Shown: positions 1 through 11,720, counted from the stretch's first letter. The stretch: 64,000 bases of DNA from Diploptera punctata (GCA_030220185.1 JASPKZ010005705.1:1041501-1105500); one strand, 5' to 3'. Notes: generated by a model from the letters alone, not told the origin. Numbers and translations: made by a program.

Positions 1-1123
1 GGCTTCGGCGAAATAAAAACGGTTGTCCTCGTTCAGGCCCGATCTCCAGCAGCTAGAGTCAGTAGGGGTAAAAAAAATTAAATAGAACCTGCTTTACCGC
101 TCGCCCGACAGTTCACTGACCGAGAAACGGGGGTGTTTTGACCGCTAGGCCTCGCGGCTGGTTACCAAGCGCTTTCGGTTGCGACTTATACTGAAGGCGC
201 TGTTTATATAATGTATGTCCTAATGAATATTTGATCCCAAAAGCAAGCTTAATGCGTTTATTCGCCTTTCACGTCATAATTTAATAATTAGTCAAAATAT
301 AATACCAGCAACGGCGTGACCGATTACAGGAGGATAATTCACCTCTACAACTAATCGCCCCTTGTATTCTTCATAACCTTAAAGTTTTTCTACTCGTCTG
401 TCAGTGTCGTGATACTTGCGCTTCTTGTTCCTGGGAGAATTTGTGTCTCTATTAATGATTGAGGTCGTTGGTTCATTTGATGTTCCCGCCTCTTCCTTCA
501 ATGCTGTAACAACTACCATCGGTTTACGACTACCCCAATCAGGTTCGTGTGTGTGTTCGGTTTCATTCAGAACTTTGCCATTCTAGCAATGCATGTCACA
601 TTGAATTTTTGCCCTTTACGTGAAGATTTGTTAACCTTCAGTTAATGGAAGTATTTTAGGCTATACCAGCATATGAAATAAATAAATATTAAAATAAGTA
701 ATTATAGTTTTCACATATCCTTATTGAAGCTTTCCTTAATAATTTAGAATATTTTCAACAATTTACTTTAATAGGTAATATGGTTTAAGTTAAATTGAGA
801 ACTAATAAAGTCGTTAGCAATTCCCTAAACCTGATTTTCTGATGATGGAGGCATTCTCCTTGAATAGGCTACAAGTTTTCGAGTCTTATTAACAATGCTT
901 CTAAAAATCATAGCAAATCACAGTTGATGTCACGTAGTAAAATTATAAAATATTAAAATAAATATCTGATGTATCAGTGTTCTTCGACTAAAATTAATTT
1001 ATATTTTCAAAAAACATTTTAAGTAGTTAAAACAATGTAGGCATTACACTACATTTTCCATCTTCGGCATGACATTTGTTACTCCTTAGATTACGACTGA
1101 TATATGGGTACTTATTTTAATAT
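1..1123. other. Unassigned AT-rich sequence
   Basis: No coding region, RNA gene or recognised repeat was found. The first ~200 bases are more GC-rich and could be the edge of an element cut by the window boundary. Confidence 0.5.
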
Positions 1124-1460
1124 ATCCACTGCTGCGGTATCAACATAACGTGCTGCCTTGTCACGCAGCGGGTTTGGGTTCGATCCCCGTTTGGGACAAG
1201 CTTTCTAGGTGAGGTTTTTTCCTGGGTTTTTCCTCACCTGTAAGGCAAATTTCAGGTAGCTTTAGGGCCCAAAAGGTCCCCGAATATCTGGTCATCATCA
1301 TCAATCTTTATCATCATCATCTTTATCATCATCCTCCACGGATAACAACGGGAAGCTACCACACCTATAATAATTTCCTGATAAAGCTGCAAAGCATATC
1401 ATGGAAATGCTATGATTGCAGTGAAGGACCTGCCATAGGGCAGAAAACTATAGAACATAA
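1124..1460 (+). repeat. SINE-A copy (tRNA-headed SINE)
   Basis: The head resembles a tRNA gene with a box-B-like GGTTCGATCCCC near 1172. It is followed by the family body: a CCTCACCTGTAAG-like block, a stretch of ATC repeats, and a 3' end with 'gctatgattgcagtgaagg'. The same sequence recurs near 9.45, 34.1, 42.4 and 53.7 kb. An 11 bp AT-rich direct repeat, tattttaatat, lies at 1113-1123 and 1461-1471 and may be the target-site duplication. Its low complexity weakens that reading. Confidence 0.8.
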
Positions 1461-1471
1461 TATTTTAATAT

Positions 1472-2680
1472 TTAAACATTTTGAGTCGTATTAAATTGAA
1501 GAAAATATGTTGACAGTAAATAACTTCAAGTAAGGGTGACAGAATCATACAATTTCATAATTAGCCACGATATGGTGCTGTTGTATAAGCCAAATTAAAA
1601 TAAGACATGGCTACAGAGTCTAATTCTACACTTGCGCCACTTTCCAGTGAAACAAGAAACTTTGCTGAACTCCCCTTTTACTTCTTACTTTATTTTTTAT
1701 GGCTGATGATCATGGTTTAAAATGAATGAAGAGTGTAAATAAACATTTAATACTGAATTTATTTCATTTGAGATGATAATTCATATTTGTACGATACAGA
1801 TTGCTATACAGTTAAAATTAATTATTTAGACTGGTGACTTTTGTGTTATATACGACAAGAATTTGTGTGATATGAAGGCATAGATAGCCCATTTAATGAC
1901 ATGAAGGTAACACACACGATCATTATACCTGCAAGAGCTGCTAAATTAATACAGATTGTGTATGGCAGCACACATGCTAGCTATTAACACATATTGCCAG
2001 CTGCTCCTCACTAACTAAACATATTTCAACATAAATTACTTCACACATATTGGGAGAATTATTGTAAAACCGTCATATATATGTATATATCTTTAGTTTT
2101 TACCTGACAGAGTTCACATTTAACCAGATTAGATAAATTTGCAGCAATTAGTCTTGTGAATAAGTTACATATTCTAATAAAATAAGAGTCCGTCACGCAG
2201 GAACTGCGTAAACAAACCTCAGCAAGTCGAATTTATGGACGATTTTGCTGAATTACGGAACTTATGTTTCTTTTGTTAAATCGAATAGTTTCCCCGAAAA
2301 GAGATCTAACCCATAAAAGTTCGAAAGTTAAGTTTTCAGTGGATTAATGATCAATCTAGAGAGTATCACGGCATGGTGCATGTAAAATTATTCATACTCT
2401 CTTCCAGACCTGTTTTATTTATTTTTAAAAGTTGACTTTCAACCGAATAGTGATGTATATGTAACAAAATGGCAGAAGCAGTTAGTCAAGTCATTAATAG
2501 CAGTGCAGAAAAACAATTATTGCACATGTGAAAATTCATTCCAACACAGTTCTGTGAATTCTAATCAGTATCTTAGAGAAATTGAGTGAAAATAATAAAG
2601 ACACAAAGAATGTAACGAAATAACATTAAATGGAAAATGCAAGGTTCCCACAAATGCTCTTTCGAGTTTCGAACTTACGT
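1472..2680. other. Unassigned AT-rich sequence
   Basis: Nothing recognisable. Only short chance ORFs and AT-rich runs are present. Confidence 0.5.
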
Positions 2681-2689
2681 TTAAATAAA

Positions 2690-3666
2690 CTTACAAACAT
2701 GAAACTAATACTAATGGAAAGAGGAACTCAAAAAGTTTTGTTTGCAGTACCTTACAGATGTTCAATGTGAGCTCCGTTGATAACACGACACACATCAAGC
2801 ATGTAGTCCATTTCCGGCCAGGAACGTTGTCCATATCATAGTCAACTGTTCCGATGGCTGCTGTGATGCGCCCTCTTAGATCAAGGACGGTCTGTGGAAG
2901 AGGTGGCTTATACAAAAGATCTTTGACATAACCCCACAAAACGAAGTCAAGGGATGTGAGGTCTGGTAAACGCGGAGGCCAAGGAAGAAGTTATTCATCG
3001 TCATTACCAACGGCCAATCCGTCGGTTCGGTAGTCTGGTGTTGAGCACCAATCTGACTTCATTATGAAAATGAGGGGGTGCGCCATGTTGAAAGATCGCA
3101 TTGGGCATTTCCTGTTCCAGCTGAGGCAGTCATTGTTGTTTTCTTTACAAAGAAGAACGGGGCATACACTTTCTGCACACTTAAAGCGTAGAATGCGTTC
3201 ACTTTAGGAGAGTCGCGGACATGCTGCCCGTAGGTATTGGGGTTTTCCGACCCCCGGATTCTAACCTTATGTTTGTTTACTGTACCTGAAAGGTGGAAGG
3301 TGCACTCATCACTAAACACTATGGATTCGGAAAACCCATCAGTTTCCAAGATAGTCTGCATATTCTTGCAGAAAGTACGACGACATTTTTTTTATCTTCT
3401 TCCTTTAAGAACTGCAGCATCTGCAATCGGCATGGATGAAATTTCAAACGTTTACGCAGAACTTTCCACACGGTGGATTTAGGGACATGCAGCTCCCTAC
3501 TAGCTGCAATGGTTGATTTTTGAGGACTACGTGATTCACGAATCCGGTCTACAGTTGCCTCACTTACAGCCGAGCGTCCAGAAGATTTCCTCCTACAGAT
3601 GTACCCTGTATATGCGTCTTTCGAGCGTAAGGGAAAAAAAATCAGTGATATGTTGTGAGGTCCCAA
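2690..3666 (-). pseudogene. Broken mariner-type (IS630/Tc1-mariner) transposase
   Basis: Three overlapping minus-strand reading frames together give a transposase-like protein. The N-terminal piece (3319-3666) has a helix-turn-helix region with VSEATVDRIRES and PKSTVWKVLRKRL. The middle piece (3062-3361) contains IVFSDECTFHLSG, the family's second catalytic-region motif, and VRDSPKVNAFYALS. The C-terminal piece (2691-2939) starts LWGYVKD-like and has PPLPQTVLDLRGRI, matching the end of such transposases. Frameshifts separate the pieces, so it cannot encode a whole enzyme. I saw no convincing terminal inverted repeats. The superfamily call is from remembered family motifs; activity is ruled out by the frameshifts. 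Confidence 0.75.
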
Positions 3667-3891
3667 CTAAGCAATACCGCGGGACGGAGAATTGAAGCTT
3701 TGGTAAGCGCTTAGTAAATAAATCCCGTCTCATCAACCATAAAATAAGCGACACTCACTTTAATATTATCGAACTCAAACCCGCTGTATCCGAGGAAAAG
3801 ATGTTAGCTTGAACCACAATGATGGACAATTTTACATATTTTGATAGTTAGAAAATTGATCAGCAATCTTAACTTATACCACTAATGGAAT

Positions 3892-3893
<2 letters not shown>

Positions 3894-3923
<30 letters not shown>

Positions 3924-3937
3924 CGTAATAATAATAG
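3894..3937. repeat. (AAT)n microsatellite
   Basis: About 14 AAT units with one interruption. It abuts the 3' end of a minus-strand LINE, so it is probably that element's tail. Confidence 0.9.
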
Positions 3938-4205
3938 CTTTATTTTATCTGGTGGAGTTAAGACCTTAAGGCCTTGTCTGCCACTCACCAGGTTTTTAAA
4001 AAATAAAAAACAAGAGTCTTACATCTAAATTACAATAAACATAAACGATTACATGTGTTAAGTACAATTATTATTTATAATGTATTTTGATTTACTCTAG
4101 ATTTAACGAATTAAATATAATAATATGTACAAGATATGTATAAAACGAGAACAAATTATTAATGACATAGTATAAATCTAGATAAATAGAGAACACTGCT
4201 AATTA
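3938..4205 (-). mobile_element. LINE-M 3' end (CR1/Jockey-like)
   Basis: On the minus strand this reads '...gagtggcagacaaggcctt...ctccaccagataaaataaag', the same 3'-terminal theme as at 43.3 kb (plus) and 49.9 kb (minus). It is non-coding. The ending followed by an ATT-type microsatellite is typical of a LINE 3' untranslated end. Clade is inferred. Confidence 0.55.
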
Positions 4206-4217
4206 ATTGCAAACTAA

Positions 4218-5503
4218 GCTTTGCTAAACACATTGAGATAACAACTAACAAGGCTATGAGCCTAATGAACATGTTAAGAAGGGCAGCTAGATTGCAGTGG
4301 GGACTGGGACATAAAGCATTAAGGACTATATACAATGGAGCAATCTTGCCTATGTTAACATATGGGGCCCCAATATGGGAGGAAGAATTAAGAAAACAAA
4401 AAAATTTAAAAAAGTTGAAGAGGGTTCAAAGCATTATAAATGTCACCATAGCCAAAGCCTATAAAACATTACCATATGAAGTATCTTGTATCTTAGCTGG
4501 AATTAAACCCATAACTATCAGTATACAAGAAACAGCCCAGTTATATAGAGCCATACACGATGACCACACAAACATTGACATACCACTCAAAAAGGAGGAG
4601 TGGCCACATCCGGCAGAAAGAATTAATGTGGGCGACATTGAAGAATCGAACAACTACAAAATAAAAATATACACTGATGGCAGTAAATTCCAAGGAATGG
4701 TAGGGGCTGCTGCAGTTATCTTGAAAAACGGAAAATTAGAGCATACAATAAAAGCCAAACTGTCCAATCGTTGCTCAAATAATCAAGCTGAACAGATAGG
4801 AATTCTTTAAAGCTCTAGAAGCAATACCATCAATTGACCAAATCAGCTCTGAACAAAGTCTTGTTGCAGTTTATACAGATAGTCAAGTTACTCTCGACCT
4901 AATTAAAAACAACTTCAAACAGGGATACATCATATCAAAAAAAGACAAACAATAGCAAAAACTCAGGGAACAAAAATTGGATAGTACATTTCGGCTGGAT
5001 AAAATCACATGTTGGAATTTATGGGAATGAAATGGCAGATCAATTGGCAAAACAAGCTGCAACAGAAACCAGCGTAACCTTAGAATATACAAAAATACCT
5101 AAATCATCAATAGTTGCCCAAGTAAAAGAAGAAGGAACCATTAAATGGCAGAACGAATGGGACAACGCAGATAAAGGAGCCACATGTAAGAAGTTCTTCC
5201 CATCAGTCAGAGACAGATTAAAACTTAAATGTGAAATAACTCCAGAAATTTTCTGAAATGGTAACTGGTCATGGAAAAAATAAATCACATCTTTATCGCA
5301 TTGGAATATTAAACAACGCAACCTGTCCATGTAGAAAAGCAATTCAAAATGTAGAACATCTCCTTTATAATTGTGAATTGCAGCAGGATTCTAGAAATAA
5401 GTTGAAAGTAGAATCAGCAAAGAGGAGGAACATGGCCTGTGACGGAGAAAGACCTAATACACAAATATTTAAGACATTTCAAAAAATATATAAAAAACAA
5501 TAG
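4218..5503 (+). pseudogene. LINE 3' half with RNase H domain, broken
   Basis: The first frame (to 4810) reads MLRRAARLQWGLGHKALRTIY...LPMLTYGAPIW, the region after the RT palm in R1/I/LOA-type LINEs. It is followed by an RNase H start, IKIYTDGSKFQGMVGAAAV, with the catalytic D in YTDGS. After a frameshift, YTDSQVT (near 4875) and MADQLAKQAA (5032) give later RNase H motifs. A last piece (5258-5503) has a CPC...HLLYNC zinc-knuckle-like end. At least three breaks are present. An RNase H plus C-terminal cysteine/histidine motif sets this LINE apart from the others in the window. It is 5'-truncated. Confidence 0.8.
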
Positions 5504-5639
5504 TGTACGAAAAATGAGTGGATTAACAAGTGACGAAGATAAAAAAAAAACATGTAAACAAAAACCAAATATGTGATGTTATGTAATGTTATGCAATCTG
5601 ATTTTATATTTGTTATGTTATGCATGTAATATTACTACG

Positions 5640-5868
5640 GTAATGGGGCATGCTGAAAAAAAAATAAATGAAAAAAAAAATATATATAATATAATAAATA
5701 TAATATAATAAATATAATATAATAAATATAATACAATATAATAAATATAATACAATATAATAAATATAATACAATATAATAAATATAATACAATATAATA
5801 AATATAATACAATATAATAAATATAATATAATATAATAAATATAATATATATAATATAATATAATCCT
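5640..5868. repeat. (TATAA/AATAT)n AT-rich satellite
   Basis: Higher-order AT repeat of units such as aatataataaatataatac. It forms the left flank of the next LINE; similar DNA resumes on its right side at 6930. Confidence 0.85.
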
Positions 5869-6912
5869 GCTGGAGTTTGGAATTCCTAAAAAGTTAGTTA
5901 GACTTATACGAATGTGTCTAAATGGCTCAACGAGTAGGGTGCGTGTAGGCAAACAGTTTTCAGACACTTTTGAAATCCAGAATGGGGTTAAAGCAGGAAG
6001 ATGCACTATCTCCTCTACTATTTAATTTTGTACTAGAGCATGCCATTAAATCTTTGGAGAATGAGGAAGGCTTACAACTCAATGGTATTAATAAGCTGTT
6101 AGTTTATGCTGATGATGTAGTACTACTGGCCGATAGCGAGGAGATACTAAAGGCCAACACGCACACATATTGAGTAACACTAAGAAATTAGGACTGGAAG
6201 TAAATATCAGTAAAACTAAATATATGGGTCACACGTAGAAAATACATTATATAATGGAAATGGACAGCTAATGACAATGAGGGAAATTTTGAGGAATTGG
6301 CTGAATTCAAATACCTAGGAACAATAATCACAATAGGAATGAGATGCACAAAGAAATAAACATAGGCTCAATTCTGGAAATGCATGCTATTATGCATTGC
6401 AGAGACTTTTGATGTCCCCAACTCCTTTCAAAAAACGTTAAGCTGAAAATATAATAAAACTATTATTCAACCAGTTAATATTATATGGGTGCGAACATGG
6501 ACTCTTACTTTAAGGGAGGAAAGGAGATTACGAGTATTTGAGAATAAAGTTCTTAGGAAAATTTTGGACCAAAGAGAGATGAACAGACATGTGAATGGAG
6601 AAGACTACATAACAATGAACTACATGGTCTTTATAGGAAGCCAGATATAATAAAACAGTCAAGTCCCGTAGACTGCGATGGGCAGGACATGTTGCGCGTA
6701 ATGGGGAATGAAAGACGTGCATGGAAACTTCTTGTAGGAAAGCCAGAAGGAAAACGCCCAGTTGGTAGACCAAAATGAGGTGGGAGAACAACATTAACTA
6801 TGATTTTGAGGGAACTAGATTATACAGGGAATATTGGAAAGCATTAGCTCAGGATAAGGGATGTAGGAGAGCCTATGTCCCCGTGCGGCCATGAACTACG
6901 GGTCGATAGTGC
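5869..6912 (+). pseudogene. LINE-1fam copy, RT to 3' end, frameshifted
   Basis: 5'-truncated copy of the commonest LINE here ('LINE-1fam' is a local name). The intact stretch 5970-6173 gives LKQEDALSPLLFNFVLEHAI and LLVYADDVVLLADS, i.e. RT motif B and the YADD catalytic box. Downstream, in broken frames, follow an LYGCE-WTLT-like stretch, a RLRWAGH-like stretch and RPVGRP, the usual C-terminus of this element. It has no RNase H. The 3' end carries the family signature around the 'catgaactacgggtcgatagtgcc' region and 'gtaagtaa'. Both sides are AT microsatellite, so a duplication cannot be judged. Clade (RTE-like or CR1-like) is not resolved. Confidence 0.8.
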
Positions 6913-6929
6913 CAGTGATAAGTAAGTAA

Positions 6930-7225
6930 TAATAATATAATATAATTAATAAATAAATATATATAATATAATATAATTAATATAATATAATAAATATAAT
7001 ATAATATAAAGAATATAATATAAAATCATATAATATATATAATAGAATATATATAATATAATATAATATAATATAATATACTTACTATAATATAATCTAA
7101 TATCATATAATATACTCTAATATAATATACTATCATATATAATATACTACTCCTATCATAACTATACTATATATACTATCATACCTAATATCATCTACTA
7201 TAAATAATATACAATATAATTATAA
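6930..7225. repeat. Degenerate AT-rich repeat
   Basis: (TATAA)n-like DNA continuing the repeat at 5640. It degrades rightward with C gradually replacing A/T before the pyrimidine tract. Confidence 0.8.
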
Positions 7226-7745
7226 TCTAACTCTCCGCTCCCCTCCTTCCTCCCGCTAGCCTATCATCTCCTATATCCTCTCCTCCATTCCGCTTTACTC
7301 TCATCCCTCTACTCTCCTATCCTCCCCCCCTCATCCTCTCCTCTCCTCTCCTCTCCCCTCCTATCCTCTCCCATCCTTCCTCTCCCATCCTCTCCCTCTC
7401 CCCTCCTCTCCCTCCTCTCCCCTCCTCTCCTCCCGCTCCTCTCCTCCCCTCTCCTCCCTCCTCTACTCTCCTCCTCCTCTCCTCTCCTCTCCTCTCCTCT
7501 CTATCCTCTCTATCCTCTACTCTCTCTTTCCTCTCCTCTCCTCCCTCTCCCTTCCTCTCCTCTCTCTACTCTCCTCTCCTCTCCTCTCCTCTCCTCTCTC
7601 TCCTCTACTCTCCTCTCCTCTCCTCTCTCTCCTCTCCTCTACTCTCCTCTCTCTACTCTCCTCTCCTCTCCTCTCCTCTCCTCTCCTCTCCTCCTTCCTC
7701 TCCTCCCTTCCTCTCTATCCTATCCTCTCTCTCCTCCTCCCCTCC
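7226..7745. repeat. Polypyrimidine (TCTCC)n tract, ~520 bp
   Basis: Nearly pure C/T on the plus strand, made of tctcc, tcctc and ctct units with occasional A. The strand asymmetry is extreme. Such homopurine/homopyrimidine DNA can form triplexes; no function is inferred. Confidence 0.95.
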
Positions 7746-8419
7746 AGTCTCCTCTATAATTACTCTATCCTATAAAGCCACGAGCCCTGCGGTCTCTCAG
7801 AATTCTGATGGAAATGCTTTAAATAGGTTCACAAATGTTTACACACAACATTCAAATTCACTTTAGTTATTTGACAACACTTCACTGAATTCAGGACATT
7901 CATTTTCTGCTAATACAGTATCTACTATCACAATTTATTTTATCGCTCAGTTCTTAACACCCGCCGACGATTTCACTTAGAACATCTTTTTGTCTTCACA
8001 CTTCAGTCACGTTCATTTGTCCAACTCTGGACACGAGTGGCTCGTCCGATCCTCGCATCTTCAAACATTCGCAGGATAGGAACACTCTGGGCATCAGTCA
8101 CGAATTCTCTCGAACAGAAAGTCCGAAAAATGATTATTCAAGAAAGATTTATCTGGAAATTTATTACTACAGAAATTACGTCTAGAGAAGTCGTTTGCTG
8201 GCTGCCCATGACCCAAATTTAACTTATATGGCTTATAATGGAGTCTTACTGCCGCCCGCGAAATTCAAAGACGGTAACTTAAGTAACGGATCAATAATTC
8301 GTCACAATAATACATTATGAAATGCAATATTTTAGTATCGAACAAATAAATCATAAATAATATTAACATAATATGAAATTAAACATCATAGTAAAAATGC
8401 GAATTTTCACATGGTAAAT
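7746..8419. other. Unassigned sequence
   Basis: More balanced composition than its surroundings and no recognised motif. A 61-codon open frame at 8037-8222 has no family resemblance I can name. It could be part of an old LTR or DNA element. Confidence 0.4.
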
Positions 8420-8730
8420 TAACTAACTCACTGGCACTCTTGAACCCGTAGGTTCATGGCCGCGCGGATTAAGCTCTCCACACATCCCTATCCTGAGCTA
8501 ATAATTTCCATTCATCCCCTGTACAATCTACTTCTCTCAAATCATGGTTAATATTTTTCTCCTACCTCACCTGGGCGTTTTCTATGTTTTTTTAAAGAAG
8601 CTTTTATGCTCCTATTTTATTTACCATTCGTGTCAAACGTTCTGCTCATCACAGTCTGCCAGACTTGACTGTTATTAATGTATTTTATTTCCTACAAATA
8701 TCATATAGCTCACTGTTATGTAGTCTTCAC
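8420..8730 (-). mobile_element. LINE-1fam 3' fragment
   Basis: The left end carries the family terminus on the minus strand, with 'cactggcactcttgaacccgtagg' tail-side sequence and short aacta repeats. The sequence continues with the region encoding the R-RW-N-I motif. It is degraded by small indels. Confidence 0.8.
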
Positions 8731-8744
8731 CTTGTCGTAGTAGA

Positions 8745-8936
8745 GTGACTTGCATGCTTAAACGACTCCAAGAGTTAATGCCGGCGGTAGCAATGTCACC
8801 AAAAGTGCTACACATGCCGGAAAGGTCGAAGGCAATAAGCCAGGCGAAAAAGTATCTTGGTCGAATGAGTGATGATTTTTCACCGTGCGAATACAACCGT
8901 CAAGAAACGCGGATGTGCGTTTTACTGGGGTAAAAT
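8745..8936 (+). other. Unrecognised open frame
   Basis: A 62-codon frame (MTCMLKRLQELMPAV...CVLLG) with more balanced codon composition than the AT-rich flanks. It starts just after a LINE-1fam fragment. I do not recognise it. It may be a scrap of a transposon protein rather than a gene. Confidence 0.25.
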
Positions 8937-9449
8937 TTTCTATTCGGTTTTGCTGACGGGGACCACTTCAGGAAATCCATGCTAAAGGCTTAATTTTCAT
9001 ATGGTATACGTATAAATTACTACTACTATAAAATATATATTTATGGCTACGTCACATTTTAAATTTTGAAATAGAATGTCTCCAGTCCTGAAAGTCAAAT
9101 CAAATTAGCGAGGTAAAGGAAACTGATAGAATAGCAGCTGAAAGGATCAGAGTATTTTGTTATATTTAAGTTGGCACAACTACAGTTCAACTAGGGACTT
9201 TCTTTATTCCCAAGAGATGTCCACTGGACCAGAACTTACAAGAAATCCCAGTCACTTCTCTGTTATCTCCGGGTTTCCTACTATCCCTAGGGAACCTTTC
9301 ATGATTTCCTACATCTTCTAAGAATAACCAGCAGATTATTCTCTTACTCTAAACAGCGTGTATAACTTCAGACTGTAATTTAAGGAGCATCATCACAATG
9401 AACACAGACTAGCCTCGTTAACATATCATTACATTACTCTTTTTATTGT
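8937..9449. other. Unassigned sequence
   Basis: No coding or repeat signature recognised. Confidence 0.4.
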
Positions 9450-9905
9450 TATGTTCACCGCTGTGGTCTCGAGGTAGCGTGCTGCCTTGTCACGCATCGG
9501 GCCCGGGTTCGATCCCCGGTCGGGACAAGTTTCCTGACTAAAGTTTTCTTTTTCGGGGTTTTTCCTCATCTGTAAGGTAAATGTCAGGAAACTTTGGGTG
9601 GATTTCTCATCCAAAGTCTAAACCGCGATCCCGGTTTTCCGATTTTTAATTGTTTCCATAACACCTATAAAAATGACTGAAAATTCACAGAAATTGTTAT
9701 CAAACCAAATACATGATTCAGACATTTGTTTTTGTAATTAACATTTTTAGATTTTCAGTTTTTATGGTTGTTATGGAAACAATAAAAAATCGGAAAACCG
9801 CGGTCGTGGTTTACACTTCGGTTGAGAAATCCACCCTTCAAGGTTCAAACGGTCCCCGACCACCATCTGGCCATCATTATCATCAATATCGTATTCGCCT
9901 AATTA
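9450..9905 (+). repeat. SINE-A copy interrupted by a MITE
   Basis: The tRNA-like head (9452-9530) has a clear box B, GGTTCGATCCCCGG, near 9505. The body breaks off at 9595 after 'aggaaacttt' and resumes at 9837 with 'caaggttcaaacggtccccga'. Other SINE-A copies have this sequence uninterrupted. The intervening 241 bp is a separate foldback element. Confidence 0.85.
9596..9836. mobile_element. MITE with ~90 bp terminal inverted repeats
   Basis: Begins GGGTGGATTTCTCA and ends with its inverse. The two arms match for about 90 bp (left about 9596-9690, right about 9745-9836) with scattered mismatches around a short spacer. It sits inside SINE-A, so the paralogous uninterrupted SINE defines its borders. 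Any duplication is only 2-3 bp (T-rich). It encodes no protein. A PIF/Harbinger or ISL2EU-type origin is a guess. Confidence 0.75.
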
Positions 9906-9924
9906 GATTAAGTTTAGTTTAAGA

Positions 9925-10060
9925 TCTCTCCTGGCGCATCATCACCAACTCTTATATCACCGGGGCAGCGAAACCCCGCCTTCTAGGCGCCCCAACTTCA
10001 GAAGTGCATTATAAGTACACCATGTCAGGAGAGAACACCAGAAATGCCGAAATGACAAAC
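9925..10060 (+). repeat. SINE-E 3' part
   Basis: Resembles the 3' half of SINE-E at 35.7 kb: ctctcctg, a tatcatcggggyar region, cccgccttc and gcgccccaac, then 'aggagagaacac'. The 5' tRNA-like head is missing. Confidence 0.55.
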
Positions 10061-10065
10061 TGGGG

Positions 10066-10230
<165 letters not shown>

Positions 10231-10350
10231 ACTAGCTTCAAATAAAACGATCCAGTGAAATAGACATATTTAAAAAAATATTATGCCATTTTTAATTTTT
10301 GTAATCTTACATCTGTCGTATCGTGATTAGAATTTATGGTTATATCTTAT

Positions 10351-11101
10351 CATAAGTAATGCCACGAGTGATTTCCAAATTATCGATAAATTCACGACTC
10401 ACGAAGTGAGGAGTGAATTTATCTAGAGAATTTGGAAATCAAGAGTGGCATTTGTTAGGACTATTTAACGAATAAAATTAAGCTGTTTACTCACAAATCA
10501 TTATTTAACTATAGTTATTTTAAAATATTTATATATTTAATGTAAACCCCGATGTTTGAAAACAAATGAGAAGCGATAGGTACGCTTCATCTGCTTCTTT
10601 TGTTTATCACTGCAAACAGATCATACTATTTATTGCCAAAGGAACGCAATATTGTAAGAATGCTCTCTAGTGGAGAAAAAATGAAACACATGAAACTGTA
10701 TATTAATTCATTTCTGATGTCGTATGATGTAAATATGACAATTATATTTTTCTGGATTGTTACCTGGGAAAAAATACATTTAAGAAAGTGCAAACAGTGG
10801 TTTCATTTTTTGGTGGTATAATCAATTGCTACAAATGTTTTTATATTAACTCCCGCATGTGGCATGTGTTGACATTCATGCACTATATATACAATCTGGT
10901 AGCCGTATTTCTTACAGACTCAGTCACTACAAAATAATGGTCAGACCTGTTCAGAATATTAAAAAGGAGGAGCCTTCTTCAGTATGGTAATTATAACACT
11001 GATGAATATTTCATGAAACACGACTCTGATTGGTTGTAAAACAGAAATCATTGAAACGTGATTGGCCATTGAGTCCCATTTGGGGCATGAGTTAAATAGT
11101 C
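10351..11101 (+). mobile_element. D family copy 1 (Helitron2/HINE-like, non-autonomous)
   Basis: A 751 bp repeat with three other copies in the window (38824, 40857, 58097). At the left end a 94 bp imperfect hairpin (10359-10452) pairs aatgccac...gtggcatt. Just inside it lies GACTATTTAAC (10459-10469), whose inverse GTTAAATAGTC (11091-11101) closes the right end. One terminal repeat is therefore terminal and the other subterminal next to a hairpin. That asymmetry is the layout described for Helitron2/Helentron-type elements and their non-autonomous HINEs. An internal TATA-like actatatatac lies near 10890. No transposase or helicase is encoded. The class is inferred from structure. Confidence 0.7.
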
Positions 11102-11149
11102 ATAGAAAATCATGATATTGTCGATAGTTGGCCGGGGATTCGTCTTCAC

Positions 11150-11720
11150 GTGGTTTTGTTGTTAATAATCCACACAGATTATCGTACAATATTCTAGAAC
11201 CACTTTATTTAATTTTACAAAACGATCGGCAACAATCAAAATATACACTAATAATCTTGATTCAAAATTTATCTAGTACACATTATTTTACAGTCTCTCA
11301 CTATAATTTGCCCGCTCACTACAATTTGTTCTCTCTCTGTTTGCTCACTTATCGCTGTCAAAACACGACTGACTCGCTTCCTGCCTTCGTCACCGATATA
11401 TAGGCAGGGAGGGAAATTTTTAAGCCCACGGTCTAGACACTTCTAAATGGAACCTTCTGGCATCGATCTTTCCCGAAAGTGGAAGTAGAGACTAGTAGAG
11501 ATCTCTGAGATGAGGGTCCAGACATTTCGCTGGTCTGCGCGGGTCTTGCGACCAATATTCTCGCCTTTGCACGCGAAATTTAAACATAATTATTACGACG
11601 CGTCACATTATATTGGCAGTGGAAGTAAACAGATGCCACAGAACTGCATTTCCTCTCATTGGTTAAGAGCACACTTCTCTATGTACAGTTCACAGGTTAA
11701 CATTCTGGTTTCCTACGTTC
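11150..11720 (-). mobile_element. LTR copy 1 (solo or relict LTR)
   Basis: Read on the minus strand: 'aaaggcgagaatattgg', a 'ctttcgggaaagatcg' block, a TATA-like 'cctatatat' (near 11398), a putative start region 'gagtcagtcgtg', and an AATAAA-like signal (near 11207). The same ordered blocks occur on the plus strand at 38.4 kb. No gag or pol sequence lies next to it. Borders are approximate. Confidence 0.55.

Noticed and set aside
838..868. ctgatgatggag near 840 as a further hammerhead
   Set aside because: No GAAA core or matching stems follow.
5618..6006. YYIL-repeat minus-strand frames
   Set aside because: AT satellite translation.
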